A stretch of DNA of 64,000 nt from Triglochin maritima (GCA_963682175.1 OY821787.1:13556501-13620500), one strand, 5' to 3'; positions 11,059 through 22,294 are shown, counted from the first letter of the stretch. The notes: generated by a model not told the origin, from the sequence alone. Numbers and translations are program-made.

Positions 11059-12596
11059 TGATTGATCGTTTTTATATTTCTACCGCAAGTACACGACCGC
11101 GTTGAAGCGGTGGCAAATACGGGTCGTCCACTGGGAGGTGTGTCGACACTTGGTTTGTGCAAAGGCGAGAGGTAAAGAAAGGGAAGAAGGGTTGGTTACA
11201 CTAAACTACACTACAAAGCTGAAATGAAATTGAGAAGAAACTATAAAACTAAACCCCAAAGGGGGTAGAGAAATAATGTGCACATAAAAGAGTGTGTGTG
11301 TGTTCATTAAGCTCATCACAACATGTATTGTATGAAATCATAAAACTACATCCAACTTTGCCTCTACATGAATTAAGATAAGACTACATCATTAAAACAT
11401 ACAAGGCAATAATTGGAATGAAGCTACATGAACTCAAGTATAAAGACTATACCCTACTATGCCTCCACATGAATTAAGATTTCACTACATCATTAAAACA
11501 TACAAGACATTAGCTAAGGAAAAGGCAACAAGAGTACATACACTACAAATTGTGTTTCCAACATTAACTTCATCCATATCCTAACCTTATCATTCCCCAT
11601 AAAATAGGTCCACTAATCAAAGCATAAGCTAAGCTTCATTCAAGAGCATTAGCATATCAAAGATAAGAGTGAAAACCCATTAGATGGTTATGGAAATCAT
11701 ATAAAGCTCAAGGGATAAAAATAACACACACTTAATACACTACATAATTATATCACATATTTCTCCACCCCCCAAATGGGGATGGAACTACTCACTACTC
11801 ATTACACTAACTATATTAGCAAAAGAAAGCATAATACTGAAATGAAAGTTAACTAAGAAGGCCAGAAGCATTAAAGAAACATAAAAGGAAAGGAAAGACT
11901 AAACAAACATGCACAAATTAAAAGACAAGATTGAAAGAAACTAGAAGAATTATTTTATTAACAAATGACTCACATTGAAGGTAGCATTCATCTCCACCTT
12001 GAGTTTTTGCTTCAAGGCTCACTCCTTAGTAGAGAGAATGCCACCAAGCAATGGGTAATTACAATGGAAGGTGAAGAGTTCTATTTATAAGCATGGAAAA
12101 AGCTAATCGGGGACAATCCCCCGATGTGGGACTAAACCAATACCAAAAATAGCCTAAACGAACATTAATACAAGTCCAGGAGAAATTTCGACGGATCCTG
12201 AGCAATATGGACCGCCAATTAGCGGTCCAAAATTGTCGGATCGTGTTGGAATTTGTTGTGGGCTTTGCTTTCTGGTATTGTTGGTCTTTGATGCGGTTAC
12301 TCGACTTGTTGGAGCTCCGACCCGAATAGAATTGGTAAAATACTCCCCATGATGGTGTGGAGTATTCTGTTTTGCTCTTAGGTCCTTCTGTCTTACATTC
12401 AGGTCCTTCTCCCTTGCATCTTGGTCCCTAGATCTCACCATTCAGTCCTTTTTCCCAGCTTTTGGGTCCTTTCATGGCTCTTCTCTTCAAACCTCTTTAT
12501 TCCTTAAAACTAAACATAAAACTCGTCACGTAGCATTGCTTAGGTGTAAGATAATGGATATAAGATACAAATATGAGCATGAAATGATGTCAATCA
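11059..12596 (-). repeat. R1 5' LTR
   Basis: 1538 bp, same length as 5405-6942 and nearly identical. On the + strand it starts TGATTGATCG and ends GTCAATCA, followed by the second GTCGC. Confidence 0.92.
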
Positions 12597-14288
12597 GTCG
12601 CCAAGGAACAGTCGGCATGATCTCGGAAATGTCCGCCAAGTCGATTCCGCTGTAGAAGCGGGGAACCTGACGTCGTACGTCGCTGCAGTCGCAGACCGCA
12701 CCGCATGCTCTGGTGTCGGGATGTCAAGCGGGATCACCTGAACATATCCTAACTGACGCAAGACACGATCGGGCATATAAGGCTCTATGATATCCCTATA
12801 ACGAATAAGGCCCATCAATAAAGTCCTCGGGACCTCCGCTGCTGGGTCAGGACCATAGGGTAACCACTCCACCTAAACTTTAACACAATAATAATAATAC
12901 ATCTTAAAATTAAATAAATAAATGTAAATGGTGTAAAGTTTGATACCTCTGATGCAGTCATATGATCTAGTCGTGCGCGGATTGAACGCAATCGTCCATC
13001 GCTCTTGTCCTCGCTCCGGACGGCCCACATACCCGAACGTGGATGACCCTCCTCGCTAATCTTCCACTCACGATGCGGGCGGAATGCGGAAAGTACTCGT
13101 ATATCCACACCTGCAGCAGCGTAAGACAACCTGCAATCGCAGAACAATCCGCACGGCTAGCTATCCCAAGCTGACGGTACAGGTATGCCAACGTCGCTGA
13201 GCCCCACGAGTACTCACGAACGGTCTCCGGGTCCCTAGCCTCCAATAGATCGCGTGGTCTGATCCGGCAACCACTCTTGTCGACAAACAAGATGGCTCCG
13301 AGCATCAAGAATAGGTACGCCGTCAACTGTGTATCATCGGCCCGCGGAGGTCGTGCCCGTCTGCATAGGTCCTTAAGGGAGTCGATGCGGACACCACCAC
13401 CAATCCATAAAGTTGTATCTCTCGCCAGACCATCAGGTGTGATACCAAGCAACTCTGCCACATAACACCTCAGCTCAGACGTCGACCCCTGAGCACTAAC
13501 CAGACGACCATCCACAGGAATGCGCAGGATCTGGAAAACATCGTGAAGCATGATCGTCATCTCTCCGAAAGGCATGTGAAAAGTGTTGGTGTCAGGCTGC
13601 CACCGCTCCACAAACGCAGAAATCAAAGGCATGTCGAGATAAGGGAACATGTTGTACGGTAAGTGCCCCAAATGCGTGGCACTAATCTCCTCTCTGATAT
13701 CAACACTCATTGTAGACCGCCAACCCTGTAGTGTTGTACAGGCTCTGTGCCGATTATGCCACTTCAGAACCTTCCGATCCTCTCCGTCCCAGATCCGTCT
13801 AGCGATGTGACCCCAGAAACTAGGAATGACGCTCCCATCTAAAGGACCACCAGGCGTCATACTGCTCACGATCCAAGAATCGTCTTGGACCCTCTTCTTC
13901 TTCGGAGCGCGGGGATCTACAGTGCACGAGCTCGAATCCCCGGTCGTAAACCTCCCACCCCTACCCTTCCGCACCATCCATCCGGCGGAAGTAGAACTAC
14001 CTGCTCGACTACGTCCTCTGCTATACTCCCCCTGCCTCTCCACCTCCGGGCGCTCTAACTCATACGGGTCATCATCGTCGCTCCCGTCGTCGGGACTGTC
14101 CACATGCTCATCATCGAAGGAATCATCATCCTCCTCACGACGACATAATGCCTCTCTCTCCCTCCTGACCGAAGCAGATATCCCCCGTCTACGTGGATGA
14201 CGCGGTGCTGAATCATCCTCTAAAGAACGGAAGACGTGTAATGGTATTGACTTGCCTTTCCCTCCACTGTGACCCGATGACTATTAAT

Positions 14289-14560
14289 TGAAATTTTAAA
14301 TACAAATTTGTTAAACTAAATTATCATATTTATCATAATTGTTAAACTAAAATCAAAATTTGTTAAACTAAATTATCACAATTGTTAAACTAAATCAAAA
14401 TTTGTTAAACTAAATTAAAACAATTGTTAAACTAAATAAAAAAGTGTTAAAACTAAATATCACAAATGTTAAACTTAATAAGAATTTGTTAAATTAAATT
14501 TTCAGATTTATCACAATTTATTAAAGTAATTATCAGATTTAATAAAAAGTAAAAACAAAT
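14289..14560 (-). repeat. AT-rich tandem repeat in the first PMD intron
   Basis: Repeated TTGTTAAACTAAAT and TATCACAATT words, around ten imperfect copies. It lies between exon 2 and the GC-rich array in the same intron (14281-14830). Confidence 0.65.
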
Positions 14561-14567
14561 TTGTGGA

Positions 14568-14777
14568 GGCGTCTGCGAGAGACACCTCCCGCATGGTGGA
14601 GGCGTCTGTCGGAGACGCCTCCGCCTTAGGGGAGACGCCTTCCGCAGACGTCTCCCGCTACTGGTAGGCGTCCGAGGGAGACGCCTCCCGCATGGGGCGG
14701 GCGTCATCGGAAGCCGCTCCCCCGGGAGCGGCTTCCTCGGACGCCCGCCCCATGCGGGGGCGTCTCCCTCGGACGCC
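14568..14777 (-). repeat. 33-bp palindrome-bearing minisatellite, right subterminal array
   Basis: Four clear 33-bp units and a derived palindrome. Units carry GGCGTCT, a short gap, then GAGACGCC, with a CCTCCCGCATGG spacer. The GGCGTCT/AGACGCC half-sites are the same as in the left array (1761-2009). It ends 253 bp from the element end and lies in the first intron of the PMD gene. Confidence 0.85.
14672..14772. repeat. Long near-perfect palindrome inside the right array
   Basis: Arms of about 50 bp (14672-14721 and 14724-14772) separated by 2 bp, centred on CCGCTCCC-CC-GGGAGCGG. Only a few arm mismatches. It should form a very stable GC-rich hairpin in DNA or intron RNA. Confidence 0.85.
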
Positions 14778-14944
14778 GACGACTTTTTTTATTTTTTATT
14801 TTTGAAAACAAATAAATAACGTAAGGTTACCGTATATGGGTACACTGGGGGAACTGTTGGCTGCTTCCCTGGCCTCCGAGACATTCGTAATCTTCTGAAG
14901 TAGGTATAGGAAGAGAATGTTTTGAAAAAAGAGTGAAATTGTGA

Positions 14945-14953
14945 GATATATAA
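14945..14953 (-). promoter_or_regulatory. Probable TATA box of the MULE-1 PMD gene
   Basis: TATATA on the minus strand lies just inside the right terminal repeat and about 60 bp upstream of the PMD start codon at 14884. It mirrors the left-end promoter. Confidence 0.45.
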
Positions 14954-14967
14954 GCAAAAATAGGAGG

Positions 14968-15030
14968 AAGGGCAATTTGGTAATTTCAAGGGGCGATTTA
15001 AGTAATTTTGGGGCGATGTTTAGCAATTCA
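14968..15030 (-). repeat. Right terminal inverted repeat of MULE-1
   Basis: This is the inverted partner of 1543-1606 and is bounded by the second AATATTTAT copy. The promoter of the PMD gene begins directly inside it. Confidence 0.9.
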
Positions 15031-15039
15031 AATATTTAT
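15031..15039. repeat. Right target-site duplication of MULE-1
   Basis: AATATTTAT, identical to 1534-1542. Confidence 0.88.
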
Positions 15040-15229
15040 TGCGCATCTTATTCCCTTTGAGCCATGTTTATATAGTCAAAGAGGATCTATTACGAATGAC
15101 GTACTTGTGGGATTAAACGTGTCCTATAGGTAACAAACTACACTACTTTGTTACAACCATCTGATTCTATCCAACATTTGGAATGTAAGGTTTATCTTAT
15201 CTACACATAATCCATGAGGTGGGCTGGTC

Positions 15230-15600
15230 TCCTTGAATGTCGAGTGGGCCTGTCTTGTAGTGGGGAGACTCGGGCTGGGTCGCAATATCCCCTCTTCATC
15301 TGAAATGACCTTGGACTCAGGAGTCGAGATCAACAAAAACGCCTAGTTCACTGCAATCCTCCCATTGAATGAGAACTTACTGAACTAACTGGTTGTTGCG
15401 CTTGATGACTCGATCGACGACAATGGCTAACGGGTTGTAGGTAGGTTGGTTGTCCATTGTGAGTTGTGGAAGGGAGTGAACTAGACCGCCATTGCAGTCG
15501 TGATACAACTTGAGTTGAGAGGCAAGGAATACATGATGAATGCGTGCATTCTCCGGCAAGGCAAGGCGGTAGGACACACATCTGACATGTTGAAGCAAGC
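15230..15600 (-). pseudogene. Relic of a Ty3/gypsy integrase C-terminal end
   Basis: The minus-strand frame reads VSYRLALPENARIHHVFLAS, then QLKLYHDCNG and VDRVIKRNNQLVQ, followed after a frameshift by VLIQWE. This is the typical C-terminal segment downstream of the integrase core in Ty3/gypsy pol, where a chromodomain-like end follows. Only about 100 codons remain and frames are broken. R2 abuts it, so it is probably an older element that R2 or a deletion cut into. It is the only pol coding trace I see in the window. Confidence 0.6.
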
Positions 15601-15606
15601 GGATTG

Positions 15607-16033
15607 TTAGCGGATTTGGGCCAACACAGACCGCCAATTAGCGGTCTTGGACCGCCAATTGGCGGTCTATATTGTCCGGATCACGCTGGATTTTATTCTG
15701 GACTTTTCTGGATGTCTTTGTTGGTCTTTTATGCATCTACTTCACTTTGTGGAGCTCCGACCCGAATAGAATTTCCAAAATACTGCCCATGATGGTGTGG
15801 AGTTTTCTGTTTTGCTCTTTGGTCCTTTGATCTTACGTTCAGGTCCTCCCTTGCATCTTAGTCCTCAGGTTTCACAATTCAGTCCTTTTTCCCAGCTTTT
15901 GGGTCCTTTTATGCTTCATCTCTTCAAACCTATTTATTTCTGAAATTCAAACATAAAACTCGTCACATAGCATTGTTTAGGTGAAATATAATGGATATAA
16001 GATACAAATATAAGCATGAAATGATGTCAATCA
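15607..16033 (-). repeat. R2 3' LTR, truncated
   Basis: Only the U3-side 427 bp remain, ending GTCAATCA and followed by the polypurine complement. Homology starts about 20 bp left of the paired palindromes at 15629-15667. About 1 kb of LTR is missing. Confidence 0.8.
15629..15667. promoter_or_regulatory. Paired 18-bp palindromes in R2 U3
   Basis: GACCGCCAATTAGCGGTC (15629-15646) and GACCGCCAATTGGCGGTC (15650-15667), start-to-start distance 21 bp. Each holds CCAAT on both strands in the perfect copy and the ATTGGCGG octamer. Role unknown; it is a candidate transcription-factor dimer site. Confidence 0.6.
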
Positions 16034-17596
16034 AATACCCCCACACCTAAATTTTGCTAGTCCCGAGCAAAACAAAGAAAGAGAAAAGTATATGAAAAAC
16101 AAGAAATCCTAAGTCATTTTCGTAGGAATTATGGTTGCACTTAGCACGTGCAACAAGCCGTTAAACCTCCTTGTCTCCAAGGAGGAGGAGTGTTGTCTCC
16201 TGAGGGTTTTCAGCGGATATACCCACAAAATCCGAACAAGATGCATTAATCAATCTAGCTACACGACTCGTTGGACTTATTTTGTCGATCATGGGACGCG
16301 GTAATACCACGGGTCGACTCTATATATGTAATCGGTCCACACACCTAGCCTAATGAATTATTCGTGAAGTTAGTTAAAGACTTAAGTGAAAGACATGGGC
16401 AACCTTAACTTCTGAATATGATACAATGTGTAAGGTCCATTTTGGTTCTTATTTGACTTTTTTTCTTCTTCTTTGGAGCAGTTTATTGGTTGGTGTTTTA
16501 TTCTCCCAGGGTCAGGTTTCGTGCATCATTGCCTTTGAGGACTTACACTATCACGTACACCTTCCCCCAAATCTCCACATAGGGCGATCCCTACCACCCG
16601 TGTAACTGGAGTTTGGTCGGTGCATCCCAAGTCAGATGACTCGAAAGCACCAAGCACAAAGTCCCCTCAGACCTACTTTCCCGAGTGATAGGAGTCGTGC
16701 GAGAAGAGAGAACACCACTTATTTATTTATCTACATAGGAACCAAAACCTTACACTTAAGTTTCACGAAAAGAGATTAAGGGCCCTTGACTACGACAAAC
16801 TTCCTTATACTAACAGACACAAATTATTAGACTCACAAGGTTCAGGGTGGACTTCTTTAAATGTTTGAGTACTGAAACCCTATGATTACACGCCACCCGA
16901 GGGAAAACCGGGATGCATCCTGACGACTCTATAAGACCTAAAGCCAGTAAACTAGATATCCTAATGCATCAAGTTCAAGACAATTTTGGGAGCTTTCTTT
17001 TTACTTTGCCTGTCAATGGTTTTGCACATGCTAAACGCACGCAAAACCTACAAAAACATTTTCTTTCGCAAGCACATGAAGAATTTGAAAGAAATGTGAA
17101 AACTTTAAAGCACTAGGCAAGCAAAAGAAGACAAGTCACCCAAGGATCATGCCAAGCAGATATATCGATATTAAATGCGGCACACTAACATGACCCTGAC
17201 AATGCACATAAAAGAAAACAAAAATCAAAAGAAAACGACTCGACTATGTACGCACATAAAGCACCCCCCACACCTACTTCATGCATTGTCCTCAATGAAT
17301 GTGAGCATGATACCACATGGATTTATGCATGAAAAGTGGAAGATCTCACCAACATGAAGCGCAAAAGGAAGTTCGTAGTAATGTTGATGGATACAAACAC
17401 GAATTCCCTCAAAACCTCTGAGATACTGAAGAAGGGAGACAAATACGTGAAGAAATGGGGCCCAAGTACACAAGGGTTGGGGCCCATAACAATCAACGCT
17501 CGCTCATGTAGTCTTTTATTACACACTTTTTTTCTTTTTTTTCTTTTTAAAAAAAATGATATATACAGCAACAATGATATTCTCATAATCATTTGG
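16034..17596 (-). other. R2 3' noncoding block
   Basis: Homologous to 6943-8581, 25963-27580 and 54820-56435. No conserved coding frame. It occupies the place where reverse transcriptase and integrase would be in a complete element. Confidence 0.7.
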
Positions 17597-20593
17597 TCAA
17601 GGAACATTAAATGAGAACATCAAGTCACGAGGACCAGAGACTTGCCGAGATGGGCAAACTTCACCGGTACTCTGAGGTGTCATGAGGGGTGAAAGGTCAA
17701 AGCTGAAAGGCTCGAACCCCTCATCATATTGGTTGGGTGTGGGCGACATAAATGAATGAAGTTGTGTTGCCTCACTACGGTTTAGTTGCTCATCGAACAA
17801 AACCCTTCAACCAATAGGTGGGTGCATCGGAATGAGTTCCTCAAGCTCATTCGATGGATGCAGCAGACCTGCATCACTAAGAATGTGGCTTCTCCTCAAG
17901 TCATCCAACAAGGACCTCCCACCATCATTTAGATCATCAAGCATAAGCTCGGTCATAGGTGAGTCCTTGTAGGAGTCAATAAGAAGTTCAAATGGCTCAG
18001 TGGCCATGGGACATGAGGTAGAGACACCTTCTGGTATAGGCATATATATGATGAGGTGTCTCACTCTCACTAGTACTCTCAACTGAATCATGCAACGAAC
18101 ACTCCTTTTGGACATTTATGTTTGATGCCAGCTCACTCTGTTGCATTGCAAAGACAGACAATGAGTTTTCGCTGGGCCCACAAACATTCTCAATGGGTTC
18201 CATTGGTGTTAGGGGTGTTTGTTGATTTTGTGGTGCTTTCTCCAATTGACTGATAAGATTTAGATTTAAAGGTTGATCTATGGGCTCCTGTTGCCTACCA
18301 GAGTTGAACACATGAAACTCGGCACTCATGTTACCGAATGAGAACTTCATGAGACTATTTCTACAATTAATTAAGGCATTGGAAGTTGCCAGAAATGGTC
18401 TACCCAAAATCAAAGGTATTTGAGAGTGGGTGTTCGCAACAGGATTGGTATTAAGGACAACAAAATCGACTGGAAATATAAAATCTCCAACTTTGATAAG
18501 CACGTCCTCGATAATCCCCTTTGGAATACGAATGGATCTATCCGCCAGTTGAAGGGTGATCTTAGTTGGTTTCAATTCTCCCAAATTTAACTGTTGATAA
18601 ACAGAAAATGGGAGGAGGTTGATCGTTGATCCTAAATCAAGCAAAACATTACTCATGCTAGTGTCCCCTATCGTACACTGAATAGTTGGACACCCAGGAT
18701 CCTTGTATTTTGTGTAGGTGGGATTGGACAAAAGTGAGCTTACATTTGCAGCCAAGAATGCTTTCTTAGGAACATTGGTCTTCCTCTTGGTTGTGCAGAG
18801 ATACTTCAACACTTTGGCATATTGAGGTATTTGTTGGATGACATCCAACAAGGGGATGTTAATCTTCACTTGCTTAAACACCTCTAATATCTTGTCCATT
18901 GTGTCACTCTGCTTTTTGGTTAACCTACTTGACTAGGGAGCTTTTCGCAGGTAGGTTTTCTGCAGTGCCTGAGAAGGAGGCGTTGGTGTATTACCCTCAC
19001 CCTCACCCTCTTCTTCACCACCATTCCCACTAAGGGGATGCATAGATGGTGGTGGTGGTGGCAAGGAAATGTGATTGTCAACATGCTTTCCATTCCTTAA
19101 GGTCACAATGGAATTGACATGGTGAACAAGTTCCTCCACATGGTTCACTTGCCTCCCCTGAGGTACTACATTCTCATTTTGCATGTGTTGTTGTTGGTAC
19201 ATGCGGGGGTTAGCCTCAGGCTGGCTAGGCAAAGACCCTCTCTCTCTTTCACGTACAGACTGAGCCAATTGACCCATCTGAAGCTCTAGAGATTTGATGG
19301 TCTGCTAATTTGAAGTGAGAACTTGACTTGTGGTTGACATAAAAAAATTCATTGAGTTTTCAAGTCCACGAGTCAAGGTCTCAAGCGAATTGAATCGGGT
19401 TTCCATATTATTGGAATTTGGGAAACCCGATTGATTGTTGATTGGAGCTTGGGTGGCTGATAAGATTGTACATGCATGGGAGGTTGGTTTGATTGGTTAG
19501 GTGGTCGAGAGGAGTTTGAAGGACCACCCGGGGCATTATTTTGGTTCCATGAAAAATTGGGGTGGTTCCTCCATCCAGGATTATAAGATGATGAGTATGG
19601 GTCATTCCTAGCTCTGTCATAGATGACGTTGACATGTTCCATCTGAGGAGGAATGGACGCACACTCTCTTTCTACATGAGCTATCCTACCACATGAATGA
19701 CAGGGAACTGGACCAGATGTGGACATGTGAGGTGCACCTTGTTGGTTTTGGAGCTCAATCGAATCCATATGGCGCATTAAGGCCGCCATGCGTGCCTTGG
19801 TGGCCGTAGTGGTATCGATAGCAAATGCGGCACCCGATCTAGTCAAGTTTGCATTCGCGATCCTTGCTCCTATACTAGATGATGAAGGTGATTCCCTTAC
19901 ACTCTCCCATTGCATTGTTTTCTCAGCATGGTCTTCTAGGAAAGCTCATGCCTCCCTTTCATCCTCTCCCAAGAACTCTCCTTGACACATGGACTCAAGG
20001 AGCGTTCGGGACGGGATGTGAAGACCCTCGTAAACAATCTGACAAAGATGCCACAACTCAATGCCATGGTGAGGACATGAGGATAGTAGCTCCTTGAACC
20101 TCTCTAGATATGCATGAAATGTCTCGGTCTCAAGTTGATAGAACGATTTGATTTCGTTCCTCAATTTTTCAGTCTGATGATTTGGAAAGTATTTCTTGTG
20201 GAATGCAGATTGAAACTCATCCCAAGTCCTAAAGGAATTCTCCTGGTTGTTGTACAACCACTTCTTGGCATCTTCCTTCAGCGCAAAGGGGGCAAGCCTA
20301 AGATGGATGGAGTTTGTGCTAAGTTATTGCAGCTTGAACATAACACAGACCTCCTCAAATTCCCTGAGAAAGATATAGGGGTCACCTTTCCCAGTGAAAT
20401 GAGGGAGCGTGGAGATAAACTGAGGCTTAACCTCAAAATGGTTCCCATTAGCCTCTAGCAATACGATGCATGATGATAGAGCAGTACGGCTCGGATAGCA
20501 TCGATCACGTAGAGGTATGAGAGCGACAACTGGAAGCACAGGTCGAACAGGTGGGTCCAGCACCTGCTCCTCCTCACGGAAATTAGCAGCCAT
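17597..20593 (-). pseudogene. Athila-like gag plus aspartic protease (R2), decayed
   Basis: Order from the ATG at 20593: an N-terminal conserved block (DPYIFLREFEEVC), the gag capsid domain near 20323-19946 (WDEFQSAFHKKYFP, CPHHGIELWHLCQIVYEGL), a CCHC zinc knuckle near 19700 (CHSCGRIAHVEREC), a proline-rich linker, then an Athila-type protease near 18720-18300 with DLGSTINLLP, QLADRSIRIPKGI and LILGRPFLAT. The unusual D-L-G in place of D-S/T-G is known in this lineage. Stops (for instance TAA after FKLQ) and frameshifts break it. After the protease only a gag-like tail remains (17597-18115), with no reverse transcriptase, RNase H or integrase. Function (particle assembly and processing) comes from the family. 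Confidence 0.8.
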
Positions 20594-21707
20594 TGAACCC
20601 GGACTGTGTGCGACACAAGAGGAGGAAGGCGTCGAGAAGTCGACTACCGAAGTAGGGTTGACAACGTGCCTCGTCAAACGATCACTCTCGTCTCGTGCCC
20701 ACGAAAGCATGCACAAAGGTGCACACACACAAAACAAAACTTTTTTTTATAACAAAGAATGTGCATAGAGGAGAAGACGGGGGAACACAGGAGAGAAAGA
20801 ATGACTCAGGAGAGAAGGGAAGAAGTCCTTATGCTACGACAGATGGGTACAGGTAGAAGCACACAAGCAAACAAGACTCAAGCAATCCTAAGGTCGCTAT
20901 AGGTCCTTACAGCTAGACGACGCCTAACTGCGAGGTCACACGGCCTCAACACGCCTAACCTCCCTACGACGAGGACCACAAAGCCCAGCAAGGGAGCCAA
21001 GATCCGGAGATCTTGTCTCTCCTACTATCGACAAAGTGGGCAACGCCGATCAGGTCATGACGGTCGGGTCCGGATCATTCTCCTAATGTGCCCGAAGTTC
21101 TTAGGGCCAATGTCTACTTGATGAAAGCCCCCACCTTATCTTTTATGGGACAGCCCCTCCTTAGTAGCGTTTTGGAGTCCTAATCAAGCAATCAACTCTC
21201 CAAACAAATGCTCAACTCACACTTGTTTCAATGCACTTCCTACAAACTAATGCATGTTCATACGAAATGCATGAATGAGAGTAGAAGGTGCGTACCTCAC
21301 GCCATCACTTAGCAACTGAAAATAAAGCTAAAATTAAAGACAATCTATATGCCTAAGTCACATACATGATGCATGACCTAAACAAAAAGAATGCCTAATC
21401 TTTTGCTTTGAGTTTTAGGGTCCAAGTTGCTTAAGGGAAGTTGATTATTAATCTGGGAGCAATCTAAGAGTCAGAACATGCAAAATTGAGTCCCAGATTA
21501 CTAGATCAATTAGAGCAGTAACACAAAGAAAATAGAAGACGAACAGAGCTCACTAGACCGATGATTCGCGGTCTGAAGTGCCCAGTTCGTCTTGAAATTT
21601 CTCCAGTAGCCTCCCCTTGCTATTCTCAGTCTCTTGAAACAAAGCAAAACTACAAAACACAAATTAAATCCACTCGAATCGTCCAAACAAGAGTCTGGAC
21701 TGGCACC
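20594..21707 (-). other. R2 5' leader
   Basis: Noncoding, with the same ordered blocks as the other leaders, for example CCGATCAGGTCATGACGGTC near 21049 and ACCTTATCTTTTATGGGAC near 21133. A single degenerate palindrome lies near 21556-21573. Confidence 0.65.
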
Positions 21708-21725
21708 TCCCCGGCAACGGTGCCA
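21708..21725 (-). other. R2 primer-binding site (tRNA-Asp)
   Basis: TCCCCGGCAACGGTGCCA on the + strand. The minus strand pairs with the 3' end of plant tRNA-Asp apart from one changed base. It lies 6 bp from the LTR edge. Confidence 0.8.
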
Positions 21726-21731
21726 AAAACT

Positions 21732-21766
21732 TGTTGAACGTTGTAATTTAAAACGCAAGTGCACGG
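21732..21766 (-). repeat. R2 5' LTR, left piece
   Basis: Starts TGTTGAACG, the U5 end of this LTR subtype, and is cut after GCACGG by R3. It resumes at 29144. Confidence 0.8.
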
Positions 21767-22134
21767 TGATTGACATCATTTCATGCTCATATTTGTATCT
21801 TATATCCATTATTTTACACCTAAGCAATGCTACGTGACGAGTTTTATGTTTAGTTTTCAGGAATAAATAGGTTTGAAGAGAAGAGTCATGAAAGGACCCA
21901 AAAGCAGGACAAAAGGACTTAATTGTGAGACCTAGGGACTGAGATGCAATGGAGAAGGACATGAACGTAAGACCGAAGGACCTAAGAGCAAAATAGGAAA
22001 CTCCACACCATCATGGGGAGTATTTTGGCAATTCGATTCGGGTCGGAGCTCCAACAAACCAAGTAGATGCATCCAAGACCAACAAATCCATCAAGCAAAG
22101 CCCACAACCAAAAGCAACTCGATCTGAAGTTTAT

Positions 22135-22174
22135 ATACCGCCAATTGGCGGTCTTGGACCGCTAATTGGCGGTC
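22135..22174. promoter_or_regulatory. Paired palindromes in R3 U3
   Basis: TACCGCCAATTGGCGGTC and GACCGCTAATTGGCGGTC, about 120 bp upstream of the TATA box, repeated in the 3' LTR at 27950-27989. Each contains ATTGGCGG, which fits the plant E2F consensus WTTSSCSS, and CCAAT. Binding is not shown. Confidence 0.6.
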
Positions 22175-22294
22175 CATATAGCCCCAGATCCGCTAAGCTT
22201 TCTCCTGGACTTGTATTATTATGTGTTTAGGCTATTTTTGGTATTGGTTTAGTCCCACATCGGGGGATTGTCCCCGATTAGCTTTTTCCATGCT

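Larger units (their letters stand above)
5405..12596 (-). mobile_element. R1: Athila-like LTR element without pol, inserted in the PMD gene
   Basis: Flanked by the 5-bp duplication GTCGC (5400-5404 and 12597-12601). Its LTRs start TGATTGATCG and end GTCAATCA on the + strand, so the element reads minus. The interior has one gag-derived frame with a zinc knuckle and no protease, reverse transcriptase or integrase. The segment that should hold the primer site next to the 5' LTR is replaced by a 320-bp copy of the host flank, so this copy cannot prime. Confidence 0.9.
5029..14884 (-). pseudogene. PMD (plant mobile domain / MAIN-like) gene, split by R1 and frameshifted
   Basis: Exons on the minus strand: 14884-14831 (18 codons, MSRRPGKQPTVPP), 14280-12947, 12872-12597 continuing at 5399-5265 across R1, and 5187-5029. 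All junctions are GT/AG and phase 0 once one missing base near 13082-13085 is allowed for, giving about 650 residues. PMD hallmarks are FHMPFGEMTIMLHDVFQIL, the VDGRLV motif, FRPHREWK, CRLFLGD and CDARYLDWF. The N-terminus is acidic and basic low complexity with PKKKRV, a likely nuclear signal. PMD proteins occur in plant transposons and as host silencing factors; here the gene is part of the MULE. Lesions are the 1-nt deletion and the retroelement insertion. Confidence 0.85.
1543..15030. mobile_element. MULE-1: Mutator-like element with transposase-OTU and PMD genes
   Basis: The element spans 13.5 kb, or about 6.3 kb without nested retroelement R1. It has 63-bp terminal inverted repeats and a 9-bp target duplication. 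Two genes start just inside the terminal repeats and converge near 4800-5030. The + gene is a FAR1/MULE-type transposase with a C-terminal OTU domain, and the - gene is a PMD protein. Both genes have a short first exon followed by an intron holding a GC-rich 33-bp palindromic repeat array. I see one in-frame stop in the transposase and one 1-nt deletion plus the R1 insertion in the PMD gene, so the element was active fairly recently. Boundaries are seen directly; recent activity is inferred. Confidence 0.9.

Noticed and set aside
14489..14707. 72-codon Arg/Pro-rich minus frame
   Set aside because: A translation of the 33-bp array within the PMD first intron, not a gene.
22258..22278. ATCGGGG/CCCCGAT inverted repeat as a terminator
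   Set aside because: It lies upstream of the LTR TATA box in every copy, so a terminator role is unlikely; treated as part of the promoter region.
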